Source: Liquidambar formosana
Taxonomy: Eukaryota > Streptophyta > Magnoliopsida > Saxifragales > Altingiaceae
Assembly: GCA_039720395.1 (NCBI GenBank)
Contig: CM077828.1
Coordinates: 23,850,717 to 23,914,716, forward strand
DNA length: 64,000 bases
Reading direction: 5' to 3'
The notes under the pieces were generated by a model that saw only the letters and a program-made list of their open reading frames with translations, was not told the DNA's origin and searched no databases. The translations under genes were made by a program, and so were the position numbers. Numbering within the stretch: position 1 is the stretch's first letter; every line of letters begins with the position of its first letter. Shown one piece after another: positions 11,246 through 23,494 of the stretch.

Positions 11246-12421
11246 GGGGCCCGTTTGGATAAGCTTCCATTTTTTTTTTTTTTTTTTTTTTTTTAACTTT
11301 TAAAAATATAAAAATGAAATTTTTGACTGGTTTTTATATTGCAAAATTTTGGTAGCTACTCTTAAAAGTTGAGGTAGCAGGAATTCTCTTTCCTTAGAAA
11401 AATTAGGAAAATGTGTTAAAAAATGAAACCATTTAAAAAAAGAGGGCATATACTCCTTTATTTATTTTTAAAGGGTAAGTAAGACTTTTAACTTTTTAAA
11501 GAGGGGATTATTAAATAATCCCTTTTTTACCCTCTGTTATTTTTTTTATGAAAGATGTTTTCCTTAAGTGTTTGGTTCATGGGAATCATTCCCAGGAAAG
11601 AGGTTTGATTACTCTTTCAAGTGTTTGGCACCACCACATTCCTAGGTAAGTTGCATTCCTCCTATGCTAAGATTCCCACAAAAAGGGAGAATCAGAAACC
11701 CACCTCAGAGCTGGGTTTGCAAGTGGATTCCTGGGAAAGGCTTTTAGTATAAATTATAATACCAAGCATGCCCTTTGTTTTCAGTAACAAAATTTTATAA
11801 TTCCAACTCATGTCCTTCTCCTCTCTAAAGAACACGATCCAGCCAAAACCCATAAACACCCATCACCGGAATTCTTGAACCAAATGCTCTCCACCCCCAA
11901 GCTCTTTCAACTTGCCGTTTCCGACACCGACTTCCCTCCACCTGCCGTTTCAGATCTGAGGTATTTAAATTTTTTTTTTCAATTGTTTCATTTGTCGGGG
12001 AGGGTTCGAATGGTTTGGGATGGTAGAGATGGATGAGGATGGTTGTGATGGAGAAGAAGAGAAAGGCGACGGCGGCGAAGGTGATCGCGAGAAATTTTGT
12101 ATGTAATTTCTGGCCATTTTTGGGTTTTTAGAACATATTTGCGTATTGGATTTCTTAGCCATCGGCTATGGTTTGTGTGCAACTTCCAGCCATATTGGGG
12201 TATAATGTTGAGAATAATTTGGGTGAAATTCAAGTACTCGGTGAAGGGAATGAAGAGGTGTTGAATTGAAGGGGTTTCCTCAATATTTTTCTGGAAATTG
12301 CTGAAGTGAGGGATGTGGATTTCATCGGAGAAGAAGACGACGGTGGTGAAGGGTGTTTGCTGGGTGGGTACTGGGTGTAAAAGAGTGATGGGTAGTGTTG
12401 TAAAAGGTGAGGGGTGTGGAT

Positions 12422-12672
12422 TTTTTACAAGAGAAAACCATCTGCCATGCAATATAGCCAACTAAAAGTGGACGTAGTTGGCTATATTTTTTTTTATTTC
12501 ACATGAGAAAACCATCTGCTATGCAATATAGCCAACTAAAAGTGAGTATAGTTGGCTAATTTTTTTGCCACATAAGATAACCCACTGCCATGCAATATAG
12601 CCAACTAATCGTGGGTGTAGTTGGCTACTTTTTTTTTTAACAAGAGAAAACCATTTGCCATGCAATATAATC
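12422..12672. repeat. About 3.5 tandem copies of a 70-bp hairpin unit
   Basis: Each unit contains AGAAAACCATCTGCCATGCA, then ATAGCCAACTA, a spacer of 8-10 bases, and TAGTTGGCTA, so every repeat can form its own stem. The units differ by a few substitutions. The last is incomplete. Confidence 0.8.
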
Positions 12673-12804
12673 AAATTTGATTTTTGTAAAATAAGGATAT
12701 TGTGGAAATTTACTATATTTGGGAATCACATTCCTACCCAACCAAACGTGGTAATGGGAATGTTATGTGGGAATAATACTTTCTATTACCACGAACCAAA
12801 CTAA

Positions 12805-13494
12805 GGGTGTTAATGGTTCGGTTTGGTTCGGTTTTAGGAGAGATTTCAAACCAAACCATTATACTTCGGTTTTGTTCCTCCCAAACCAAAACCAAACCAT
12901 ACTATAAAAAAACCAAACCATTATATTTCGGTTTGGTTCGGTTCGGTTTTGGTTTTAACCTATAAAGTAACAACAAAAAATTGAAAATGAAAAAAATGAC
13001 ATGCCAAACTCCAAATAAAAACATTTTTAATAAAAGCATTACATTAGCAACTAAAAAACATAAACATTGTATCAAAATAGAAACATATTGACATATATCA
13101 ATATGTCAATATCATACACAACATTAATACACATAACATTAATAGCTAGTTTAATACATGCCAATCTAAAAAAGGGAAAACAATAAGAAACTTAAAATCA
13201 ACAAAAACAAACCCATTACCTATTTTACCCTTATTAGAATTGGGAATTTACAAACTTTAAGTATATATATATATATAAAATATATAAAATTATATATATT
13301 ATATATTTTTCGGTTTTTTCGGTTTTTCGGTTTGGTTTGGTTTTTTAAAACTTAAAACCAAAACCAAACCAATTGAGTTCGGTTTTCTAAAATTAAAACC
13401 ATAACCAAACCTAATGACAAAAAAACCAAACCAAATCGCCCGGTTCGGTTTGGTTTGGTTTGGTTCTCGGTTTTAACCAAAACCATTAACACCC
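12805..13494. mobile_element. Inner TIR element of the nest
   Basis: 690 bp with inverted ends GGGTGTTAATGGTT / AACCATTAACACCC and long GGTTTGGTT/AACCAAACC-rich subterminal blocks. CTAA is present on both sides (12801-12804 and 13495-13498). The duplication contains TAA, which would suit PIF/Harbinger, but the class is not settled. The AT-rich core shows no gene. Confidence 0.6.
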
Positions 13495-13599
13495 CTAAAC
13501 CAAACGCGGGGATGGGTATCATTCTCTCACATTCCTATTCCCAAATAATGGGTCATTCCCAGTAATCACATTCCCATTCCCCGAACCAAACACACTGAT

Positions 13600-14290
13600 A
13601 TATTACATTAAATTACCCAGAAAACAAAAAACCCTTATTTTTCTATAATTTCTTATCCCTCTCTATCATCCCGCCATCCCCCTTCATATTTCCCATGACC
13701 ACCTCCTCCTTCTCACTCAAACTCACCATGGCTGCTCTCATCTTGTGGGTCTTTCCTTTCATTTTTTTCCCCTCATTTTTCTCTCTAATTTTTCTTTCCT
13801 TTTCTTTTGGTCTGTTTAAAAACAGCCATGGTCAGCCACTCTTTCTTCTATTTTTCCATCTGCAAAACCACCCCTCCCCTCCCCCCCACCTTCTCTCTTT
13901 TTTATTTTATTTTATTTTATTTTGTACAGATTTTTTGGTGATGGGTGAACAGCTCTGTGTGGCCGGTGAAGTTTGCCGGGAAAAACAAATGAGATTTTTT
14001 TTCTCTTTTTTTCTGGTTCATTTTCGTTGCGATGTTTATGGTGTTTATGGGTTGTATTTTCCCCCGCCGGCGGGGAGGAGATTATTTTGTGAGGGGACAA
14101 GATTGTGATGCCGGTGACATTCGTTGGAAAATAAGTCTCCCTATATTTTCTCTTTGGTTCTTTATGTTGCAGACTAAGGACAGGAAAGGAAGACGGAGGG
14201 GAGAGGGGTATTAAAGTCAAGTTGTGTAATAAAAACACCAGGGGAGTGCGAGAAGCGTTTTGGGGAGTGCAAATAGCACTGGCCTTTTGA
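13600..14290. other. Coding-like segment inside the outer nested element
   Basis: GC-richer stretch with ATG codons at 13695 and 13728 and an open frame to 14108, rich in Phe and Leu because of T/C-rich composition. No family was recognised. It may be a captured gene piece or simply low-complexity DNA. Confidence 0.25.
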
Positions 14291-14599
14291 ATATTTATGA
14301 AAAAGGCTTAATAAGAATTATCTAAAAATACCCTCTTCAAAAAATTAAAAGTCTCACTTGCCTTTTTAAAATAAATAAAGGAGTCTATCTCTTTTTTTCT
14401 TAAATGGTTTCATTTTTGAACACCTTTTCCTAATTTTCTTTCTTATTACCTCAAGTTTCAGAAGTAACTATTAGAATTTTTCATACTCAAAACTTTCCAG
14501 TTTTTTTTTTTTTTTTTTTTTAATGATTATTATTATTATATATTGTAATACTTTCAAAACCAAAAAACTGAAAGTAGCTTCTCCAGTAAACCTCTTTTC

Positions 14600-15896
14600 T
14601 TTTCTTTCATTTTTTTATTTTATTTATTTATTTATTATAATCTTATCTTAATTCAGATTCCTAATAGCTTGATGGATGCAAAAATAACAGAGCTGATAAT
14701 TGTTTTATTATAATGGAGATCAACGGAGCTAATGATTTGTTACAGAGAAAAGTACAGCAAATAAATTTGTGTCATTGAATCCCCTATGCAGGATATGCTA
14801 CACAAATTTTGCCTCACAGCATGCAGCACTCCAACTGTGGACCTATAATTTTTTATTATTTGAATCTCCATGACCAGAGAAATTGAGCAGGAAGTGACAG
14901 CACATCTAACAACAACTTGAAGCTAGCAATTATGCAGCTCTACCTATTCGAGCGTCTTATCTGAGAATACAAAGAGAATCATGCACAGGTTAGGTAGAGA
15001 ACATTATCGGAAAGGGCCAGTCATATACCCACAAGAATGCGGTATCTTATAATTTGTGAAGAGTTTACGTATAGAAGTTACTATCCACACTTCTGCATGA
15101 AATACAGAGATTCTGAATGTTTTAATCTTATTATGTATGAACTTCATAAAAAATAAGTAATATATTGCTCAAACAGAAGTTTAGTAATCCTGTTAGATGC
15201 TTGTTTAGGTTAAAAAATCACATAAGATTTTCAAAGTTTGTTAGTGTTACAAATTCAGATCATCCCCCCCTCCCCTTTTTATTTCTCCACTAATTCTTAA
15301 TTTTCCATTTTTATATTTAGTTATTTGTTATGTAGAATGTCTTCTATTTTAGACTTCCTAGCAATATATGTCACACGTAACCATGTACGAAGCAATTTGC
15401 CTAAAGTCCAACGCATAAATTAGCTGATTTCGGGAGCTCATTCAGAGGTAGTAAAGGAAAATGAGAAAAGAAAGGAGGTGTAAGTACAACAAGTCCCACA
15501 TTTACTACGACAAGTCCCACATTCATTTTATTCAAAAACAAAGGAGGTGTAAGTAGCCCTTTTTAAAATGAGATCTTCGATTGTGATTACCAAAACAATT
15601 CATAGGAAAAAAAAGGATTTACAAAACAATTGGGAATGAGTCCATTTTGTTTAGCATTGTGATGAATCTATTCCATATTACACATGAGATCAATTTTAGT
15701 ATTTGAAGAAATGACTTTATTTTCAATTCTCGATGTTTATTGTGATGACTCAAATTTTTACCATGGCGGTATTTGTTTTGAAGTTAAATGCCCGGTGATT
15801 TCATACTAAAATTAATGGAAAAACTGAAGTGAGAACGTAACATACATGGAATGAAAAAGCACATCAACTTGAATCAGATCTTTTGGAGTTCACACT
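14600..15896. other. Spacer downstream of the epimerase gene
   Basis: AT-rich, no recognised gene. The stretch just below 15896 must hold the 3' UTR of the minus-strand epimerase gene. A 30-bp near-repeat (ACAAGTCCCACATTYAYT) occurs at about 15489 and 15510. Confidence 0.4.
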
Positions 15897-18800
15897 TCAC
15901 ACTGCAACTGCTACGGGCCTTTTGCTAGTTTTAATTCCTTTAATAGCTGCAAGACAGTTACATAATTCACAAAAAAAAATGTTAGAATACATTAGTATAG
16001 TTTATAAATTGAATTCTCTTTTTCAAACTAATGAAGGTTTCGTGCTTCCATGCCTTGGGCATAATCTTTTGCTCCAAAGACAGCAGAACCAGCAACCAAA
16101 GCATTAGCTCCAGCCTCAATAACCTGTCAATGATGCATCACAGTAAGACTATGTTTTCCTTTTAAAATGATCTTTATTACTTTTTACTTTCGATTTTTTC
16201 CCATATTATTTAAATTTTCTGAATGAAAATCATTAAATTTAAGAAAAATGTATTCCTGAGGTTGTCAATGAGTCATATGCTTTGATGAAAAAGAATACGA
16301 GTTGGAAACTTTCAAATGTTCAAGAAGATGAAGGGACAATGTGGGTGTTCAGGAACACGTTTAAATACCATTTTCGCAGGAATTGTGTTATATAAAAGTA
16401 TGATATTAAACCAAAATAATTATACCCCATGGAATCACAAATTAATTAACCACCCCAAACACCACCTGAGGTCAACACTAAAGGTGACTGCTGATCCTCA
16501 TCCCAATTTGTTTTTAATGGTTATCGTCCAAGAGTATTGTTCCAATATATTATTCTATAGAGGTCCATGTCTTCATTGAAGAAAGACCACATAAGTTTGA
16601 ATAGGGCACCTTGTATGCATTTGCTGGACCAACTCCACCATCCACTTCTATCCATGGGTTCACTCCCTGTAAAAAGAAAAAGAAAAAAAAGTAATATACA
16701 GAATCACTGGTTTTTAAGTTCATTCAAAGATTGAAAATATAAAAGAAACATATACCTTCTCTGCGCACATTCTTCTCAAGTCTGAGATTTTCTTAACTTG
16801 GCTCTCAATAAAGCTCTGCCCACCAAATCCAGGGTTTACCGACATAATCAAGACCAGATCAACCACTGTTAAAACATGCAAAGAAGTCACCTCATCAGTT
16901 CCATTTTATTTGGACACATAAAACACAAAGATCTTTCCGAACAGGACAACTTTTAACATCAAACAATTTGTGGCAAAATTGCTGATATGAAAGTAAAAAG
17001 TATGATAGCCCCCATCCATTTTATCCATAATTTCTGAGAAAATTGAGGATCATCTAACCTATTTAGCTTGTGCCACATTTGCCCTGTTGTGTTTGTTTGC
17101 TCTGTAATATGTAATTATTGAATTTCATTAAATTCTGAGTTCCTTTTGATTCTACATATCACATATTTACTCTTCTATTCTATCAATGAGCTTTCAATTT
17201 GCTGTTCTTGTCCACTTATTTCTTCCCAATTCGGCATCTATATCCATGACTTGCCCATTCTCACAATCCCAAGGTCCTCAGTGTAGTTCTTTTTTCTTTA
17301 CATATTTTTTGGAACAATCCGACAACTCTATGCCGACAGCTAGGCCATTGGCAACTGACAAGCCTAGACAACTGCTTCTAACCACAGCTCGAAGATATTA
17401 TTCCAAAGGAAAATGAGACTCAATAGAGATGATTTCACTCTGAACATTAGCTTAGTGTAGGTACTATCCCTATTTAAAGAGAAAAGTCTTACCATCAAGC
17501 ACATATTCTATCGCACTTAGTGGGGTACCAGGGTTGAGGACAACTCCAGCTTTGGCACCCAGATCTTTTATCTGTATCATAAGAAAAGATACATAATGGT
17601 TAAAGAAGATTATGATTAGTAGCACTGGAAGGGGAAAGAGATATGAGATATGAAAGTGTGTAAATCAATCAAAAATAGATACCTACATAAGCAACTCAAA
17701 AAGTCCTCTCTTTCTGTCATAAGCACTAAAAGGAAAACTAGCAACCAAGAAAAAGTTCCCAACTGAAATGCCACCATCATCATGGGCAATCTTAAATAGT
17801 GGCACATGAATTTAAACACCAGGTTACCCTTCCAAGCACCCAGAATATATATATTTCTAATAATAGGCAAGAATTGAAAGGCCAAAATTGAGATACATAG
17901 ATTTAGTAGGGAATTCACCATGGAGCATGATCCATGTTGCAAATTCCATATAGTTGGGATAAAGTATAATTGATTGATCGATTGATCTGGAATTTAAATT
18001 ACAATTTTACTTTATATGGACTATTGGGTTAAGCAATCAAATGGTTAAGAGGTACTCTCTAACTATCAAGACATAAGATGGTTGATGACTCTTATAAGGG
18101 TATATGCGGTCATAATAAGCAGATATGGGTTGCTAATCATGTATTTCTTTATTCAAGTAGCTCCTCTGCAGAACACATTTTTACATAGATATTGTTAAGA
18201 TTGAATCAGATGGTTGAACACCAAAAGCAGATGATGAAAAGGAAGCATCTACTCACTTATGGGAAGTGATTTGGAGACCTCACCCCAACCCTTCATTCCC
18301 TGCGCGCTCCCCATCAAATAAATAAATAATAATTTGGGCACTCTATAGTTCTCACAACTGTGATACATACCAGAATCAAAATTTAACAGGCAAAGCTTTG
18401 TCTATTCATTAGGAGGGTGTTCCATTTATTAAAACTTTTTAACTTACTCAGCCTACTACTGCCTTATTACAGTATAAGAAAATAGATTCAATTAACCATA
18501 TTCTAGCATTCTTATTCAGATTTATTCAAAATAATACGCTGAGTGATATAGAAGGTCTAAACTGGGCATTAGGAACACACCAATAGGAGCAGTTATGCCT
18601 CACAATTGAGAATATCAGAATTGAAATTTAACTCAGAGAATGAGGAAAAGAATAGCAGTTAAAATCTCACAACCTCACCAACCCAATATAATCCAAATCT
18701 TCTTTTCTCTTCAACTTCTTGGCAATCAAATGGAGCATCAACTATTATTTTTCTACAAGAAGTTTGACTTAACTTACAATAGCTGCTTTGTGTCGATACG

Positions 18801-21800
18801 GTAATTCACCTAATAATGGACAATGATGAGTACCAACCACATGTCCGCAGCAGGGGTTAGGATTGACCCAGAACTGTGCATTTGTTTCAAGCATTTCACT
18901 ATGGAAACAAACAAGTTGCTTCACTAACTTGTGCAAAATATATCTTTTTCTTGAAAGGGAAAAGAAAACTTTTTAATTTCTCACAGACGCATGATATATT
19001 ATGTTTTTGACTTTTCAGAACCACGATATTGCAATCCAATATCAAATGACTGTTGAGTAAATTGATCCAGATACCAGTTCTGGAATAATGAGATGGAGAG
19101 AAAAAAAAATTACTTGATTAACAGTACGATGCAAATGGATTGTGGCAGATTGCTCACAATGAACACTGACTATGTCGGCTCCAGCCTTGATAAAATCTGG
19201 CACTCGCTGATCGGGTTCCACAATCATCTGCAATGCTTCAAGTTCTTATTAGGAAAAACATTTCCAGCCAATGTGGGCTGATAAATAAGCGAAACATGTT
19301 TGAGAAAATACCAAATGAACATCCAATGGAAGATCTGTCACTGGGCGCAAGGCATCAACCACAAGAGGTCCAATTGTTATATTAGGGACAAAACGGCCAT
19401 CCATTACATCGACATGAATCCAATCACAACCTGCCAACTCCACAGCTTTTACCTAGATAAATTGATAGTGAAACTCTAATTCTCAATAATGATTAACCTC
19501 ATTTCAAATTCCAATTTACAGCTAGACAAATGGAAAATTAGATTATAAGAGAAAACAATAAGTTAAAATTTTCAAAAACTGTAAAAACAAAAATAAATCT
19601 AAGAGCCATAGAGAAATAAGGAAAAATAGTAGGTGAATACCTATATTGAAATATTGGAAATTCTATTGAAATTGGGAAAATCTCAAAGGATATTATGAAA
19701 ATGAAAACAAACTTACAAAATAGAACATTGATTGACTCACCAACTGTATTGGGTGTTCAAAAGGTATTTTAGCTCTTGGTTCTGTTTTAAGCCCAAAAAA
19801 AAGGGAAAAAAAGGGCTTTTGGTTCTGTGGCAAAAAGATTTAAAATTCATACCTGCTCTCCCAACTTTGAAAAGTTAGCAGAGAGAATAGATGGAGAAAC
19901 AATGATGTCACTTTTTGAGAATTTATCAACCCGAGAACTTGCCTTCACTATGGTTTGAGATTTCCTCCTGGAATTTATACAATGAAAATGATTAGAACAG
20001 TATAAGAAATGGTCTGGATGGTCTCTCGGATCAGATGAAGGCATTTCTAATTGGTAATATGTAGAAATAAAACACCCCCCATGATGTGTCATGTGCAAAA
20101 GTGCTAATCAAGCATGAATTACCCTTTGAAACAATGTTTATAACATTTCCATTTTATTGTTAAGCTAAACGTAAATGTACTAAAGAGATACAAGGAGTTT
20201 CTACACGACAAAAAATGACCAAACTGCAAGCAGAAAAAGATTAAATATATCAATTATTAGATCATTGTTTCTTTGCTAAACCCTTACTTGGAACAATAAT
20301 CTAAATTATGTACAGGACAAGAAGGAGAATGGAAAACATGATGCCTTGGAAGTATGGTGCATCGGACAGTAATTAAAATTTTTAAAGAATCACCATCCAT
20401 CATGCAAACAGACTGACAACCTTTACTGGAATCCAGCTAAGAATGGAAAAAACTATGAAGTACACATTAAAGCTAATATGATAAAATGTCTTACATGATA
20501 ATAGTGCAGGTTTAGAAGATCCAGCCCAACAAAAATCTTATAAAAAGGTTGTGCAGCAAGCCCCGTTGTTTCCTATTATCAAGCTTATTTTTTATGGATT
20601 GGTAGAATGTGGGAAATCTTATGTGGCAAGTGGCAACTAGTTGTATCCTTCCAAATGACAAAGGCAAGCCAATCAGGAGCGTAAAGTTGGAGTAAATCAG
20701 ATATCTAGCTTCAAATAAAAGGTGATTAAAAGCTTACTATAGATAGTGTCAAACGAGTGATTGATCCACCCCAGGCATCTGGAATCTTCTTGAGACATAT
20801 GGGATCAACTAAAAGGTTTTAATTATTGGAGAGTTGATCATATTTATAGGGAGGACAATAGAATCACACACTATATAGTGAATGTAGGTTAAAGAAATTG
20901 AAGAATAATAGTTCAGAATGGCTAATTGAAGTCATGCAACTGCTTAGGTAGGATTCTGTAGATGTCTGCTTTCCTTCTTGTTCGCCGCCCCCCCCCCCCC
21001 CCCCCCCCCCCCCCTCTTCTCTTGTTTGTTCTGATTATTTTTCCCAATCAATAGAAGAATCCCAACTTATCCCAAAGACCCAAACACTGTCCCCATGGAC
21101 TGGGAAGTCACTACCCAGTCTGGTGTCATTGATGCACTAATGAGTTTTTAACTCCTGATCTCTCTAAACAGAAGTTTCTTAGCACTTACCTAATGTCATT
21201 TGACCAATAGGAAAATGGTGTCTAGTACTTTGTGTTAGAACACCACTTGACCCCAAAAGCTTAAGTTGTCAGGGAATGGGTCAACAATGTCTATCAAGCT
21301 AATACTCCTCCTCACATGCGAACCCCGCTCGCACGTGGAGAGATGAACCGATACACGGCAATGAGTTGGATTGAGTTGAACTGATAAACAGTGTGAAGGG
21401 ATAAATGAAAGGGGGAGGAGGTGTGAAGACTTGAAACTAGGACCTCCTAGAGACCAGAGCTCTGATACCATGTTAGAACACCACTTGACCCCAAAAGCTT
21501 AAGCTATTAGGGAATGGGTTAACAATGTATGTCAAGCTAACATTTTGGTGTATCTCTTTCACCACCAAAATAAAAGTTGAATATTAAATTACAACATAAT
21601 AGAATTATAGTTTTTTAGACCAAACTATGACAACCTTTGCCCAATGAGGATGATTGGATGATGATGAAGGTAGTTTTGCATGCGACGACTACATTCAAGA
21701 ACACATGGCACATTAAGAGAACACCAAGGAGAGATGGTTATATTAAAAATCACCTGCAATTTCAAATAGAGCATCAATGACCCTTGGCACTCTAAGACGG

Positions 21801-22114
21801 CTTTTAGAATTAAGTAGTTATAGAAGGGGGTAGTTATTTACAACAAAGAGCAGTCAGTCACAAAAGTTTAAATAGTCATGAAGGCCTGTTGTAAAAGCTT
21901 CCTCTCTCCTTGACCATTCAACATAGCCTTTTTACTTTTAGGATATAGTTTCTGAATTTAGTAATCCCTTTGGCCTTTTATCTTAGTCTCTTTCAATGTA
22001 ATTTATCCTACATCAGGTTTTAATGTACTTTAGCTTATCATTACTTTAGTACTAATCATCTCCATTGATTTCAAATTGGCAGATTTGAAATATTCTTCAT
22101 TGAGGCATGAAAAA

Positions 22115-22158
<44 letters not shown>

Positions 22159-22982
22159 AACCAATCATAGAATCCAATTTGAGCCGATCAGACGATTCTA
22201 GCACGCCCACGCATTTCTCAAAATTAATTTTGTTTGAAACCACCAATACTTATGTTTTTAAGATGTAATTACTTCATTATGCAACTAAGGGTCTATGCAA
22301 GAGTTCAACTAAGATTCCCGATCACGAGAATAGCTGTCTAGCTAATATTGAAAACCAAGATTCAATCTTTAATTAGAAATTCAGCTAAGCATAGTCACAA
22401 ACATGAAAGGTACAGATTGAAGAAACCAATTTGTTTAAACTCCTGAGACAAAATTACTTCATTTATATACATAATCCTGCTCTGCCCAGAAACGCAAAAT
22501 GTATAATTTCATTCTTAATGTTGCCAATTTCTGAAAAAAAATTCAAATCAGCTAAATTTTGTTCATTTTTAAGAAAACACCATAAACGCTAAAAAATCAT
22601 CCATACCCAAAACAAGTACCTTCTTTATACGCAAGTTCATACAAGAAACAAAGAGTTTTCAGTATAAAAAATACGGATTGAGTTCACAATAGACTCTGAT
22701 TGATCCCTGAAGTTATTTGAAGTTTTGAACCATTCAGGGCCCATAAGAGAAATTTCATGAGATATCTATAATGGGTTTCATCCCAACATATTAACAATAT
22801 GATTTTATATACTTGAAATCTCCATTGTACTGTCAAAAAAAGGACATCAAAGAAGAAAAGCAATACCTTGTAAAGATAAGTGAATTGGGATGAGAGGGAG
22901 ATTGTCTTTGAAGCTGAAGACCCCCACCAAATCCATTGATCTTTGACTGAAGTGTTGATGAACAAAGAGAAGCTGTCGACAT
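15897..22982 (-). CDS. RPE: Ribulose-phosphate 3-epimerase, chloroplast precursor
   Basis: Catalyses D-ribulose 5-phosphate to D-xylulose 5-phosphate interconversion in the Calvin and pentose phosphate cycles. Exons on the minus strand: 22982-22867, 19967-19853, 19452-19312, 19227-19114, 17571-17493, 16865-16756, 16666-16610, 16123-16054 and 15946-15897. Together they encode 283 residues, close to other plant precursors. Residues 1 to about 50 are Ser/Gln/Thr-rich ([20 protein letters not shown] start), a transit peptide. The mature enzyme starts near [15 protein letters not shown]. Metal and catalytic residues are present: His and Asp in WIHVDVMDG, His in LDVHLM, and Asp in IEVDGGV. The phosphate loops [12 protein letters not shown] and [10 protein letters not shown] are also intact. 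The C-terminus is completed only by exon 9, which requires a GC donor at 16053-16052. The large first intron (2.9 kb) hosts a TRIM. Expression is probably light-linked. Confidence 0.93.
15947..16053 (-). other. GC-AG intron 8 of the epimerase gene
   Basis: Exon 8 must end after GCC CAA G, where the following intron bases are GCATGG, not GT. The acceptor is CTTGCAG before CTATTAAAGG. Only this junction gives the family's C-terminal end ([16 protein letters not shown]). Reading through instead gives a short aberrant tail, GMEARNLH, then stop at 16028. Confidence 0.8.
20988..21014. repeat. C27 homopolymer in epimerase intron 1
   Basis: 27 consecutive C, preceded by TTCGCCG. Confidence 0.9.
21233..21542 (-). 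mobile_element. Complete TRIM retrotransposon in epimerase intron 1
   Basis: 310 bp. Two 72-bp LTRs, 21233-21304 and 21471-21542, differ at a handful of sites. On the minus strand the 5' LTR (21542-21471) begins TGTTAGCTTGAC, ends TTCTAACA, and is followed at once by TGGTATCAGAGC, the initiator tRNA-Met primer site. A GAGGAGGAG polypurine tract precedes the 3' LTR. The flanks CTTTG / TTTTG match at four of five bases. The internal domain is only 166 bp, with no protein. It has the same orientation as the host gene and belongs to the family that also gave the array at 9.4-9.9 kb. Confidence 0.8.
22108..22160. repeat. (GAAA)n microsatellite
   Basis: About 13 uninterrupted GAAA units in epimerase intron 1. 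Confidence 0.9.
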
Positions 22983-23280
22983 TGTTTTTCCTCTCTTTCT
23001 CTCTCTCTGAATTGGAGTGAGGCTTCAACGGTTAGGTAGTGAGAGAAAGTTTGTTCTGTTGCTTTCTCTCTCTCTAAACTTCTCACCAATCGTTCAGCGT
23101 AGAGTCTCTCCACAGGAAGACACAAATGTCTGCATGACACGTGTCAGCGTTGTTTGGGGTTCACTTATCTGCAATGGTTGGCCTCTACATTGCCGACTTG
23201 TGAAGAGAGAGAACAACGGTTTGTTTGGATGTTTCTTTAAAGAGGTAAAGCCTTATTTTTGCTTACGTGGGGCATGAGTC
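22983..23280 (-). promoter_or_regulatory. Epimerase leader and promoter with a G-box
   Basis: Upstream of the minus-strand start is a GA-rich leader (22990-23080; CT-rich on the plus strand). A perfect palindromic G-box, GACACGTGTC, lies at 23136-23145, about 155 bp upstream of the ATG. G-boxes are bound by bZIP and bHLH factors and are common in light-regulated photosynthetic genes. No convincing TATA box was seen. Confidence 0.55.
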
Positions 23281-23391
23281 AGCGTTGCCCCGACGGCCTA
23301 ACCATACTTCTGTTGCAAACAAACATTAGTTGGAAAATTTGAATTTATGCTCCAAGAGGTAGGTAGATTAAGCTTGGAGGAGTGAACAAAC

Positions 23392-23395
<4 letters not shown>

Positions 23396-23432
<37 letters not shown>
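23396..23432. repeat. (TA)n microsatellite
   Basis: About 18 TA units followed by a short AC-rich run. Confidence 0.9.
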
Positions 23433-23440
<8 letters not shown>

Positions 23441-23494
23441 GCACATACATATTGGGTCAGCAAAATTGTTTTAAATATATATCTCAAACTATCT

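Larger units (their letters stand above)
11568..13593. mobile_element. Middle inverted-repeat element of the nest
   Basis: Begins GTGTTTGGTTCATGGGAAT and ends in the complement of GTGTTTGGTTCGGGGAATGG, with weaker inverted similarity further in. The host context on each side belongs to the outer element. The interior holds a GC-richer coding-like segment (about 11825-12100) that includes ATGCTCTCCACCCCC at 11886 and a possible GT donor after GATCTGAG at about 11960. This would fit a captured exon, but I cannot identify its source. Confidence 0.5.
11249..14595. mobile_element. 3.3-kb nested inverted-repeat element, outer pair
   Basis: Arms at 11249-11535 and 14300-14595 are inverted homologues. 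Both contain, in order, an AAGCT block near the end, a long T tract, AAAATTAGGAAAA, AATGAAACCATTTAA, CTCCTTTATTTATTTT and a run reading AAGACTTTTAA/GAGACTTTTAA. Inside are two further inverted-repeat pairs. No transposase was recognised. Confidence 0.65.

Noticed and set aside
13695..14108. Phe/Leu-rich frame of 137 codons
   Set aside because: Composition comes from T/C-rich DNA inside a transposon layer, with no recognisable domain. Kept only as a coding-like segment.
16028..16053. Stop codon at 16028-16030 as the true end of the epimerase
   Set aside because: Gives an unconserved tail, whereas a GC-AG junction to 15946-15897 restores the family C-terminus exactly.
17616..17942. Minus-strand hydrophobic frame of 108 codons
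   Set aside because: Falls in an intron of the epimerase gene and has no family resemblance.
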